The notes under the pieces are model-generated. The model worked only from the letters and a program-made list of their open reading frames with translations. It was not told where the DNA came from and searched no databases. A stretch of DNA of 64,000 nucleotides from an uncultured Acidobacteriota bacterium (GTDB lineage Bacteria > Acidobacteriota > Terriglobia > Bryobacterales > Bryobacteraceae), in NCBI GenBank assembly GCA_902826685.1, contig CADEFT010000037.1, forward strand, positions 1-64,000. Reading direction: 5' to 3'. The translations under genes were made by a program, and so were the position numbers. Shown here one piece after another: positions 8,583-16,451 of the stretch; the first letter of the stretch is position 1, and the number at the start of each line of letters is the position of its first letter.

Positions 8583-10651
8583 ACGGCGGCCTCGGCGGCG
8601 ACCGGCGATGGATCGCCTTGCAAGGTGCGAATCAATTGGATGGAGTTGTGATAGTCGCGCCAGCCGGCAGCGAAGGCACGCGCCGTTTCGGCGTAGTGAC
8701 CATAGTGATCGATGGTTTCCTCGACCAGCGACGAGATTTCCGAGATGTCGTCATACGTGCAGCCGACGGCGGACAGCGGCGGAGTCGAATAGGCCTGGCG
8801 CGGAGCAAGGAACACAATCTCCAGGTCGCGCACCTGCGCCACGGTTCCAGGCCGTGTGCTGGCGGCGGTCAACCTGAGCCGCGCCGCCGCCGGATGGATT
8901 CTCACTACCGCCGTGGACTCGCCTTCGCCATCGGTCTCAAGCAACCGTTCGGCGCTGGCGACGGCGACACTCTTGGCGTCGGACTGGCCGAAGGTGAATA
9001 TAGCTTCCGTCGTCGATGGATCGAATCGGGTACGAAGCAGAACAATCCCGGAGCCGGCGGGAATGGGAATCTGGGTAGACGAGCCGTTGCGATGAGTGGC
9101 GGTGAGTTCGCCATGGACGATGGGATTCCAGTCGGCACGGCCTTGCACTTTCCATTTCAATTCCCCGAGGCGCCGGGTCTCTCGCACCGCCATCCGCTCC
9201 GGCAGGCCGTGGCGCCAACGATCGGCCGCCGGTTGAAACTGGCGCGAGAGCCAGCTTCCGGAAGGCACGATCACCGGCATGCCCGCGCTCAGCGATTCGA
9301 CGAGAATGCCGCTTGAACGGGCGTAGTAGTTGCTGGCGTCGTACAGCAGGAGATTGATATCGCCCGAAAGCAGCAGGTCGCGGTATTGCTCGCTTGTGAG
9401 GGGTTCCTTGAAAAGCTCCACCGCGCCGGGCTTCTTACGGGCCAGGTGTTCGAGCTGGCCGCGGGCAACCGCGGCGGCGGGCTCGCCCTGGGGGATGTTG
9501 AAATTCGACTGGATGTGGAAACTGACGCGGCCCGGTTCGACGTAGCGGTCCCACAGATTCTCGACGATGTGAGGCAGCAGGTGATAGCCCTTTTCGCCCC
9601 GAGCGTCGCCGACATAGAGAATGCGTAAACGGTTGCCGCCCTGCGAGCGGGAGGGCGGAGCATGGGTATGGGGAATGGGAGCGGTTTCGAAGCGGAACAC
9701 ATTCAGCCGGTTGTACTGGCGCGTCAGTTCCTCGGTGTCGGTGTAGAACCGTATCTCGGCTCCGCGCAGCTTGGCCGCGCTCGCCTGAAAGCTTTCCTGC
9801 GTTTCATGGATACGGCTTTGCTGGTGCTGATAGTCGCACTCGCGCCCCACGAAGATGTTGCGGCGGAACAGCAGCCGCCAACTATATTGGCGGGCCTGTG
9901 GGTTGGATTCGATCAGGTCGGCGAGCCCTGCCAGTTCGGTCACCGAAATGGTGGGGATGAAAATGATGTCGCCCGCGCCGGGTGAGAGCAGGCGCAGCAG
10001 CTTTTCGGTATCGCGGCGAAAGCCTTTGCCGTGCGAGCGCCGCTGCAGGCTGCGCATCCACATCTGCCGTTGACCGATCGTTTTCTGAAAGAAGCGGCCG
10101 AGGTCGCGAACGTCGGCGGTCAGGTGATGGAGATAGCCCGAAGGAAAGCGGCCGATCTTTAGCAGCTTGTGAAGCACGCGGCCGAGGAACACCAGGGCGG
10201 CGGCGGGCAGCATCACAAGCATGAATAGAAATCGCAGGGTCTTGAACAGCAGCGAGATCAGCACCAGCGGCGCCAACTCCACCAGGTTTCCCCGCCGCAG
10301 CATTTGGACGCCGATGAATTCGGTGAGATTGTCGCGGTAGGTCCACAGCAGCCCTGGCAGAGAGAACTGGTAGGCGAACATCGACCGGAAGCGGATGTAG
10401 GAAAAAAACGCCAGGATCGAGGCGGCGAGGTTCCATCGCGGCGCGCCTTCAGAAGCCCAGAAGCCGTGCTCATAGACGGGATGAGCGGGCCAGGGGGGTT
10501 GGCCCGAGGAACGGGCGAAAGCGGCGTTGGCCGCCAGGTGGGTTTCGTATCCCATCTGTTCGGCGGCGCGCAGGACGTGCACGGCGTACTCGTAGTGATG
10601 TCCGGCCAGGCCGGCGATGGATTGATCGACGAGAATGAACTTTCGGGCCAC
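8579..10651 (-). CDS. Large glycosyltransferase with internal membrane-like helices
   Basis: 690 aa, about twice the usual GT4 length. The N-terminus (MARKFILVDQSIAGLAGHHY) fits a GT-B acceptor domain. Around residues 125-165 lies a strongly hydrophobic stretch including FLFMLVMLPAAALVFLGRVL. A GT4 donor domain follows (NRLRILYVGDARGEKGYHLL, then ILVESLSAGMPVIVPSGSWL). About residues 500-620 form an inserted beta-rich module with no sugar-binding motif I recognise, before a final helical part. It likely works in EPS assembly at the membrane. It directly abuts the epimerase gene upstream and overlaps the next gene by 4 nt. Confidence 0.75.
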   Translation of the reverse strand: MARKFILVDQSIAGLAGHHYEYAVHVLRAAEQMGYETHLAANAAFARSSGQPPWPAHPVYEHGFWASEGAPRWNLAASILAFFSYIRFRSMFAYQFSLPGLLWTYRDNLTEFIGVQMLRRGNLVELAPLVLISLLFKTLRFLFMLVMLPAAALVFLGRVLHKLLKIGRFPSGYLHHLTADVRDLGRFFQKTIGQRQMWMRSLQRRSHGKGFRRDTEKLLRLLSPGAGDIIFIPTISVTELAGLADLIESNPQARQYSWRLLFRRNIFVGRECDYQHQQSRIHETQESFQASAAKLRGAEIRFYTDTEELTRQYNRLNVFRFETAPIPHTHAPPSRSQGGNRLRILYVGDARGEKGYHLLPHIVENLWDRYVEPGRVSFHIQSNFNIPQGEPAAAVARGQLEHLARKKPGAVELFKEPLTSEQYRDLLLSGDINLLLYDASNYYARSSGILVESLSAGMPVIVPSGSWLSRQFQPAADRWRHGLPERMAVRETRRLGELKWKVQGRADWNPIVHGELTATHRNGSSTQIPIPAGSGIVLLRTRFDPSTTEAIFTFGQSDAKSVAVASAERLLETDGEGESTAVVRIHPAAARLRLTAASTRPGTVAQVRDLEIVFLAPRQAYSTPPLSAVGCTYDDISEISSLVEETIDHYGHYAETARAFAAGWRDYHNSIQLIRTLQGDPSPVAAEAAV

Positions 10652-11587
10652 TTACACGTTACCGAATGGTTTGGCTCGTAGAATGGTATAAACCTTTCGT
10701 AACTCGGCGATGCCGTCGTCGAGGGAATAAGCCGGTTTATAACCAGTGCGCTCTATCTTAGAGTTTGAGACGATGTAATCCCGTTTGTCGGGGTCCTTGC
10801 CGATGGCGCCTTCAACGAAATAGAAATCGGGAATTTGGAGTTGGATCCGCCCGCACAGCTCGAGCTTGGAAAGATTGGCGTCGCTCAACCCGGCGTTATA
10901 AGGCTGATTCTTCATCGTTTCGAAGTTGGCGATGGCGTGGTGGAAGGCGCGGGCGACATCGCGGATATGCAGGTAGTTGCGCTTGAAATGGCCTTCGAAG
11001 ATCACCAGGAAGCGGTCTTTGAAGGCGCGATAAACGAAGTCGTTCACCAGCAGATCCATGCGCATGCGCGGCGAGGCTCCGAATACGGTCGCCAGGCGCA
11101 GCGAGATCGAGTTCCCGGCGTCAAGGATGGCCTTCTCAGCCTCTACTTTCGTCCGCCCGTAGAGTGAGATCGGCCGCAATGGGCTTTCCTCGGTGCAAAA
11201 CGAACCCTGTTCACCGATGCCATAGCCGGAATTGGTGCAGGGCGAGACGATGGCTTGCGCGGAAGAGCGCAGCGAGAGAAGGAGACGAATCGCGTCGAGG
11301 TTTATGGTTTGCGTCGCCGTCTGGTCGGCATCGCAGGCAGGGGCTCCAACGACCGCCGCCAGAGGAATGATGACGTCGGCTTTGGCGATGGCCTTGCGAA
11401 CCATGGCCGCGTCGCGGCAATCGCCGCGAATGAGATCGAAATGAGGATGGATGCAACTGTCGAGCAGTGTGGGTTGATTGTGCGTGAAATTGTCGAGCAC
11501 GGTCACGCCGTAGCCCTGTTGCAAAAGGTACGGCGCTAGCACGGATCCGATGTATCCCGCGCCGCCAGTTATCGTAATATTTGTCAC
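10652..11587 (-). CDS. NAD-dependent nucleotide-sugar epimerase/dehydratase (extended SDR)
   Basis: 311 aa. The Rossmann motif TGGAGYIGSVLAPYL begins at residue 7, and the catalytic YxxxK is YGRTKVEAEKA, preceded by the serine-rich IVSPCTNSGYG. This is the extended SDR fold of UDP-glucose/UDP-GlcNAc 4-epimerases and related sugar-nucleotide enzymes; the substrate is not resolved. It follows the HAD phosphatase gene by 21 nt and is contiguous with the large glycosyltransferase. Confidence 0.85.
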   Translation of the reverse strand: MTNITITGGAGYIGSVLAPYLLQQGYGVTVLDNFTHNQPTLLDSCIHPHFDLIRGDCRDAAMVRKAIAKADVIIPLAAVVGAPACDADQTATQTINLDAIRLLLSLRSSAQAIVSPCTNSGYGIGEQGSFCTEESPLRPISLYGRTKVEAEKAILDAGNSISLRLATVFGASPRMRMDLLVNDFVYRAFKDRFLVIFEGHFKRNYLHIRDVARAFHHAIANFETMKNQPYNAGLSDANLSKLELCGRIQLQIPDFYFVEGAIGKDPDKRDYIVSNSKIERTGYKPAYSLDDGIAELRKVYTILRAKPFGNV

Positions 11588-11608
11588 TTTTGGAATCTAA
11601 ACACTTGA

Positions 11609-12238
11609 TTATACCCGAGAACCGGGCAAAATCAGGGTTCGCACCGCTTCGAGCAGCGTCTCGACGGCATGTACGTTTGGCCCTGGGGTGAGCATCGATT
11701 CGTGGTCTCTTCCATAGCCGGTCCGGACAAGGACCTGATGGCCCACACGGGCGTTGCGGCCCGCTTCAAGGTCGAGCAGTTTGTCTCCCACCATCCAGGA
11801 TGCCTGCAGATCCGCTTTCAACTGGCGCTGAGCGTCGAGAATCATGCCAGGATTGGGCTTGCGGTAGGGATGGTCGATGGCGAAGGGTTCTTTGCCGTCA
11901 GGATGATAGGCGCAGGCAAGCACGGCGTCCAGTTGCGCTCCAGCCCGGGCCAGACGGGCTTCGATCTCGGTTTGAACGAGGTCAAACTCGTACCAGGTGT
12001 AATACCCGCGTCCGATCCCGGCCTGATTGGTGACGAGGACCACCCCATACCCGGCTTCATTGAGACTCGCTATGGCTTCGGCGGTGCCGGGAAGGATCGC
12101 GATGTCTTCGACTTTATGCAGGTAGCCCGTTTCTTCGACGATCACGCCGTCGCGATCGAGAAAAACCACGGTGGACTTGGGTTTAGAAGGAGATCGGTAG
12201 CGCCGGTAGAGGCCGGGATCGGGTGTGTTTGAGTTCAT
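11609..12238 (-). CDS. gmhB: HAD-IIIA phosphatase, D-glycero-D-manno-heptose 1,7-bisphosphate phosphatase-like
   Basis: 209 aa. The HAD nucleophile motif is VVFLDRDGVIVEE (D28, D30), followed by VLVTNQAGIGRGYYTW and the lysine/aspartate motifs KPNPGM and MVGDKLLDLEAG. These match GmhB/HisB-N phosphatases that remove the 7-phosphate of heptose bisphosphate. The zinc loop of classical GmhB (C-x-H ... C-x-C) is only partial: CAYHPDGKEPFAIDHPYRKP keeps one Cys and one His but lacks the second Cys pair. It is the first gene of the minus-strand EPS operon. Confidence 0.8.
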   Translation of the reverse strand: MNSNTPDPGLYRRYRSPSKPKSTVVFLDRDGVIVEETGYLHKVEDIAILPGTAEAIASLNEAGYGVVLVTNQAGIGRGYYTWYEFDLVQTEIEARLARAGAQLDAVLACAYHPDGKEPFAIDHPYRKPNPGMILDAQRQLKADLQASWMVGDKLLDLEAGRNARVGHQVLVRTGYGRDHESMLTPGPNVHAVETLLEAVRTLILPGSRV

Positions 12239-12275
12239 TTGGACCGCCGCCGCCGCTGCTATGACGTCAGGTCTT

Positions 12276-12306
12276 ATTATAGGAATAAAACTACAGGGGG
12301 TGTCAG
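12276..12306 (-). promoter_or_regulatory. Probable promoter of the minus-strand EPS operon
   Basis: On the minus strand a perfect -10 hexamer TATAAT (12276-12281) stands 38 nt upstream of the GmhB-like start codon. CTGACA (12301-12306) is 19 nt further upstream as a candidate -35; the spacing is slightly long. The -35 lies at the edge of the repeat-bearing segment. Confidence 0.45.
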
Positions 12307-12341
12307 TAACCTGATGAATTCAAAAGGGTTGAGGTCAAAGT

Positions 12342-12812
12342 GCGCACCGCCAGTTACGTTCGGGCGCACCGCCAATTACGGGACCCAGATTACAAGTCGT
12401 TGAAAAGTAATATATTTACAAAATCGTTAGGCGCACCGCGATACACGTGGACGGAATTCGATATCCACAGTTATACCCACAAGATATCCACAGCATTTTC
12501 ACAGGACCCCCAACAGTGCGGGGATTGCGGCGGAAAAATCCGGTAACGTGTTGATTCGCTGGAAGCGCACCGAGAATTACGATGGCTTGGCGGCGCGGAT
12601 CTGGAAGAGAGATATCCACAGGCGCACCGAGATATACGTGGGTCAAAGCTTACGCTCGACTGAACGTTTGCCGGACAAAGCGCACCGAGAATTACGATAG
12701 GGTGCTTTGGCTTGGATCGGCGCACCGAGAATTACGATGGGTCCTCAAAGTGGGCGGGCGCACCGAGATATACGTTGCCACAAGCGACAAAGCGCACCGG
12801 GAATTACGATGG
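12342..12812 (+). repeat. Array of nine ~20-bp direct repeats with irregular spacing
   Basis: Copies begin at 12342, 12364, 12431, 12565, 12622, 12680, 12720, 12758 and 12792, all on the same strand. The core is GCGCACCGAGAATTACGATG, with the variants GCGCACCGCCAATTACG and GCGCACCGAGATATACGTGG. Start-to-start distances run 22, 67, 134, 57, 58, 40, 38 and 34 nt, so this is not a CRISPR. The last copy ends exactly where the YdcF-like stop codon begins. The segment is preceded by TGTCAGTAACC at 12301. IS21-family elements carry multiple short direct repeats inside their ends, so a transposase-free end remnant is one reading; an array of protein-binding sites is another. No ORF in the array looks real. 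Confidence 0.85.
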
Positions 12813-13394
12813 TCACAGCCATCCGTTCCACCGGTACCTGACGATCTTAACTGTTTCGATCAAAAGGGTTTGTGCCACACTCCAACGCTCATTCCAGTGG
12901 GTTTGGCGTTTGAGGGCATCGGGAAACGGGCGCGGTGCGGCGTCGATTCCGGCCTTTTGAAAGACATGCGCGGCGCGGAACATGTGATAGTCGGAGGTCA
13001 GCAGGATCTTGCGGCCAGGGATGGAATCGGAAAGGGGCTTGCTGAAAAGGGCATTCTCGCGCGTGCTGGAGGACCGGGTTTCGAGCGCGATGACGTCTTC
13101 CGGGATGCCGTTGGCGGTTAGAAACTGCTTCATGCGTTCGGCGATGGGAACGGGGCCGCCCGCCGGTCCGCCGGTCAATAGAATTCGCTTGACCCAGCCT
13201 TCGCGCCAGCAGCGGAGGGCGTAAACGCAGCGCCAATAGGAAGATTCGCCGATGACGTCGTCATGGGCCTCGGCGGCGAGCACGATCAGCACGTCGCCTT
13301 TGGGGTCGTCCCACGGCCCGGCCAGGTGAATCGTCCACCACTGCAGTACGGGTGTCGTTGTGACGATCAAAACGGTAAGGCCCAGTAGGGCCAA
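12813..13394 (-). CDS. YdcF/SanA-like DUF218 membrane protein
   Basis: 193 aa. An N-terminal transmembrane segment (MALLGLTVLIVTTTPVLQWW) precedes the DUF218 domain: LIVLAAEAHDDV, then RILLTGGPAGG, SSSTRENALFSK and KILLTSDYHMFRAAHVFQKA. These are the usual conserved blocks of YdcF/ElyC/SanA proteins, implicated in envelope polysaccharide or peptidoglycan-carrier steps; the reaction is not established. Its 3' end abuts the repeat array. It is divergent from the flippase gene, with a 79-nt gap. Confidence 0.8.
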   Translation of the reverse strand: MALLGLTVLIVTTTPVLQWWTIHLAGPWDDPKGDVLIVLAAEAHDDVIGESSYWRCVYALRCWREGWVKRILLTGGPAGGPVPIAERMKQFLTANGIPEDVIALETRSSSTRENALFSKPLSDSIPGRKILLTSDYHMFRAAHVFQKAGIDAAPRPFPDALKRQTHWNERWSVAQTLLIETVKIVRYRWNGWL

Positions 13395-13473
13395 CGCAAA
13401 ACGGATGCACGCTGCTATGCGTTTAATTGCGATAATCAGAGTTTAGCGCCAGAGGAAAAACACCCAAGACTTC

Positions 13474-15000
13474 ATGAACCGGAAGATCCACTTCATCAAA
13501 AATGTGCTGTGGAGTTGGGCCGAAGTCGGGGTCAGCATCTTCGCGGCGCTGGTGTTGGCGCCGATCATCATCCGCAGGCTCGGTGACGAGAACTATGGAT
13601 TGTGGACGCTTACGATATCGCTGGTGGAGTATTCCTGGCTGCTCGATTTCGGGCTGCGCGGGGCGACCATTAAGTACGCGGCGCATTATCGAGCCACCAA
13701 CGATAAAGAAAAACTAAACTCGGTCATCAACTCGGCCACCTTCTTTGCGGCGGCGCTGGTACCGGTAATCATTGGCATCGTAATTCTCAGTGCGCCCTGG
13801 CTGGCGGCGCGGTTCAAGGTGCAGCAGCCGGAAATGTTCGCGACGCTGATCGTTCTGGCGGTGGCAAGCTGGGCGTTGGGCACGCTTGGCAGTGCGTTCT
13901 CGGCTTCGCTCGAAGGATTTCAGCGATTCGATTACACAAGCCAGGCCTACATTCTTTCGGCGGCGGCGCGCAATCTGGGTGTATTCACGCTTCTGATGCT
14001 GGGCTTTGGCGTGATAGAGATGGCGTGGCTGTCGATGGCCGTGCAAGGGATGCTTTTGTTTTTGAACGTCTGGTATCTGAAGCGCGCTTTCCCGGAGCAC
14101 CGGTTGTCGGTGCGGGCCGCCAACAAGAGCACGTTCCGCGAATTGATGGGCCATGGTGTACATGGCATGACGGCATCGCTTGGACAGCGGATTTTGAATC
14201 AGAGCACGCCGCTGCTGATTGGCGGGATGGTGGGCGCCAAAGGGGCGGGCTACTTTGCGGCTCCATCGAAGCTGCTGGACTACAGCGTCGAGGCGATTCT
14301 GCGTATCGGCATGGTGAGCAATCCCAACGCCGCGCAGATGATGGCGCAGGGCCGCTGGGCACAACTGCAAAGCATGGCCGTCGACGCCAGCCGCTACAGT
14401 CTCTCGCTGTATCTTCCGGCGCCGCTGTTTCTGGCCGCCTATGGCAACGAATTGCTGAGTGTGTGGATATCGCCGGAGTTTGCCGCGAAGGCGGCGGGCG
14501 TACTGCCGGCGCTGCTGCTGGGCGCGGCGCTGGGAACGGCGGCGCAATATAGCTCCGGGTCGATTCTGTTCGGCATGGGCAAGCACCGGCTGCATGCGCG
14601 GGCGTTGCTCGCCGAGGGGATCCTGGGTGTGGCGCTCACGATCGTGGTGCTGCCGAGGTATGGCATCGTGGGCGCGGCGTGGGTTCGTTCCCTGCTGATG
14701 CTGCTCAATCGCGGATTTGGAACGGCATGGTTTCTGAGCCGGGAACTGCAGATGAGTTACTGGAGTTTTCTCGCTAGAGTCTATCGCGGTCCGTTGATGG
14801 CGGCGGCGCCGGCGCTGGCTGTGCTGTTCTGGGTCAAGACGATGCTGCCCGGCACCAGTTGGGGACAGTTGATCGCGGCGGGTGTGCTGGGAACGGTGAT
14901 TTATCTGATGCTGGCCTACCGGTTGTGTCTGCGGGAAGAGCATCAGATCGCGTTCCGGCGCGCCCTGGCCGACCGTCTGCCGCTGCTGCAACAAACATGA
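13474..15000 (+). CDS. Wzx-like polysaccharide flippase (MOP superfamily)
   Basis: 508 aa with about 12-14 hydrophobic segments, e.g. VGVSIFAALVLAPIIIRRLG at the N-terminus and LGVFTLLMLGFGVIEMAWLS mid-protein. The opening pattern (NVLWSWAEVGVSIFAALVLA then RRLGDENYGLWTL) is that of the polysaccharide biosynthesis/MATE-like flippase family, which moves undecaprenyl-linked repeat units across the inner membrane. Its last codons overlap the next gene (ATGA at 14997-15000). It starts the plus-strand block of EPS genes. Confidence 0.85.
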   Translation: MNRKIHFIKNVLWSWAEVGVSIFAALVLAPIIIRRLGDENYGLWTLTISLVEYSWLLDFGLRGATIKYAAHYRATNDKEKLNSVINSATFFAAALVPVIIGIVILSAPWLAARFKVQQPEMFATLIVLAVASWALGTLGSAFSASLEGFQRFDYTSQAYILSAAARNLGVFTLLMLGFGVIEMAWLSMAVQGMLLFLNVWYLKRAFPEHRLSVRAANKSTFRELMGHGVHGMTASLGQRILNQSTPLLIGGMVGAKGAGYFAAPSKLLDYSVEAILRIGMVSNPNAAQMMAQGRWAQLQSMAVDASRYSLSLYLPAPLFLAAYGNELLSVWISPEFAAKAAGVLPALLLGAALGTAAQYSSGSILFGMGKHRLHARALLAEGILGVALTIVVLPRYGIVGAAWVRSLLMLLNRGFGTAWFLSRELQMSYWSFLARVYRGPLMAAAPALAVLFWVKTMLPGTSWGQLIAAGVLGTVIYLMLAYRLCLREEHQIAFRRALADRLPLLQQT

Positions 15001-16451
15001 AAGCCATCGTCGAGTTTGCGGTCGTGGCGGCGCTCGCCGCGGCGCTGTTATGGGGTCTGCGCGGGCGCGCCGTGGGGTTTTCCTACGGCTATGACGAAGC
15101 CGACTACCTGTTGACCGCAGAAAAGGGCGCGTTCGCGCACTGGTGGGAAGTGCCGTCGCTGTCGCTGGGCCAGTTTGTGGCGCTTGGCAGGGGCGGATCG
15201 AATCGAAGCGAGCTTTCGGCGCTGGTGCGGGAAAACGGCTACGTCGATTTTTACCGGCACTGGCATGGGCCGCTTTATTTTTATTGGATGATGAACGTCG
15301 ACGCGCGCTGCGAAAAGTGCGCGCGCTTGGTGCAGATGATATTTCATCTGGCGGGGTTCGTTCTGATTTTTTTTGGCGTGCGGGCGCTGGCTGGAACACC
15401 TGCCGCCGCCCTGGCCTCGCTTGCGTTCCTGATCAGCTACACCAACATTCAGACGGGTCTGCAGTTGATTCCCCATTCCCTATTCACGCTTTGCTACGCG
15501 GCATCGCTGCTGGCGGTGGCGTGGTGGATCCGCACGGGGCGCACATGGGCCTGGTATGCGGCGGTGATCGCGGCCGGACTCGCCTTCACCACTCTTGAAG
15601 TAGCCCTGATCCTGATGGTGACGTTGATCGTCTCGGCGTGGATGCAGCGCCGGAGCCTGCCGGAAGCTTGGGTTCGTTTCGCCATCCGCTCGCTCGGTGT
15701 TTTTCTCGCCACGGTGCTGGTGGTATGGCCCGCCGGTTTGCTGAAGCTGTCGTTCCTCAAGGCCTACGCGATCATGGCCTACCTGGCGATGTTCCGGAAG
15801 GCGGCGTGGGGTTCGGAGAACGTCGCCGGATCGTGGATTGGGCGTCTCGAAAGCTCGCCGGTGGAATGGACGCTGTTTGCGGTTGGGCTTGGATTGCTCG
15901 CCTGGAAGCGATGGCGTGAAATGGTTCCGTTTGCCGTGTTCGGAGTGTTGATGATCGCGGCGGTTGGCAAGGTGGCCGCCGATGACCGGTTGTTTCTGGT
16001 GCCGCGATATCAGGCCCCGTATCTGACGGCGCTGCTGGTGCTCGGATGCGTGGCGGTGGTGAGGATGATGCCCGGCTCTCGTGCCTGGATCGCGGCGGGC
16101 GTGCTGCTGGGGATGCTCGGATGGAATGCCTGGCGGCAATTTGAGGCGAATCCGGTGCCGGGCTATTTCCCGTGGAAACAGGTGGTACAGTCGCTTGGGC
16201 GGCGATCGCTCGATGGGCAGACGGTGCTGGTGCCGCAGGGCGCGCTGCCGGTTATGCGCTACTACCTGCGCGGCGTGAATTGGATCCCCTACCTCGATGA
16301 GCAGACTCTGCCGGGGGACGTGGATCGGGCGCGGCCGGCCGGGTATGTGCGGATGGAAAGCGGCGGAAACGAGGCGGCGGGCGTAGTGGAACTGGCCAAG
16401 GCTTACTCAGGCGACCGCATCGTTTTCCACGACCTGAGGAGCTCGCGGTGA
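14997..16451 (+). CDS. Membrane glycosyltransferase, GT39/ArnT-like
   Basis: 484 aa with about ten membrane segments. Early acidic residues in FSYGYDEADYLLTAEKG occupy the place of the conserved Asp/Glu motif of GT-C enzymes, which use polyprenyl-phosphate sugars on the periplasmic face. Later helices include LFTLCYAASLLAVAWWI and VFGVLMIAAVGKVAA. The ATG at 14997 overlaps the flippase stop and gives the signal-anchor-like MKAIVEFAVVAALAAALLWG. Its stop overlaps the GTG of the next gene (16448-16451). Family placement is by topology and motif position. Confidence 0.7.
   Translation: MKAIVEFAVVAALAAALLWGLRGRAVGFSYGYDEADYLLTAEKGAFAHWWEVPSLSLGQFVALGRGGSNRSELSALVRENGYVDFYRHWHGPLYFYWMMNVDARCEKCARLVQMIFHLAGFVLIFFGVRALAGTPAAALASLAFLISYTNIQTGLQLIPHSLFTLCYAASLLAVAWWIRTGRTWAWYAAVIAAGLAFTTLEVALILMVTLIVSAWMQRRSLPEAWVRFAIRSLGVFLATVLVVWPAGLLKLSFLKAYAIMAYLAMFRKAAWGSENVAGSWIGRLESSPVEWTLFAVGLGLLAWKRWREMVPFAVFGVLMIAAVGKVAADDRLFLVPRYQAPYLTALLVLGCVAVVRMMPGSRAWIAAGVLLGMLGWNAWRQFEANPVPGYFPWKQVVQSLGRRSLDGQTVLVPQGALPVMRYYLRGVNWIPYLDEQTLPGDVDRARPAGYVRMESGGNEAAGVVELAKAYSGDRIVFHDLRSSR

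Noticed and set aside
12342..12812. CRISPR array
   Set aside because: Spacing between copies varies from 22 to 134 nt, the copies diverge, and no cas genes are near.
12301..12843. Complete insertion sequence with paired terminal inverted repeats
   Set aside because: TGTCAGTAAC at the left has no good inverted partner at the right; the nearest similar bases lie inside the ydcF coding end, and no transposase is present.
13714..15399. 561-aa minus-strand reading frame
   Set aside because: Opposite to the flippase gene and its neighbour; composition is Arg/Gln/His-rich as expected for a shadow frame.
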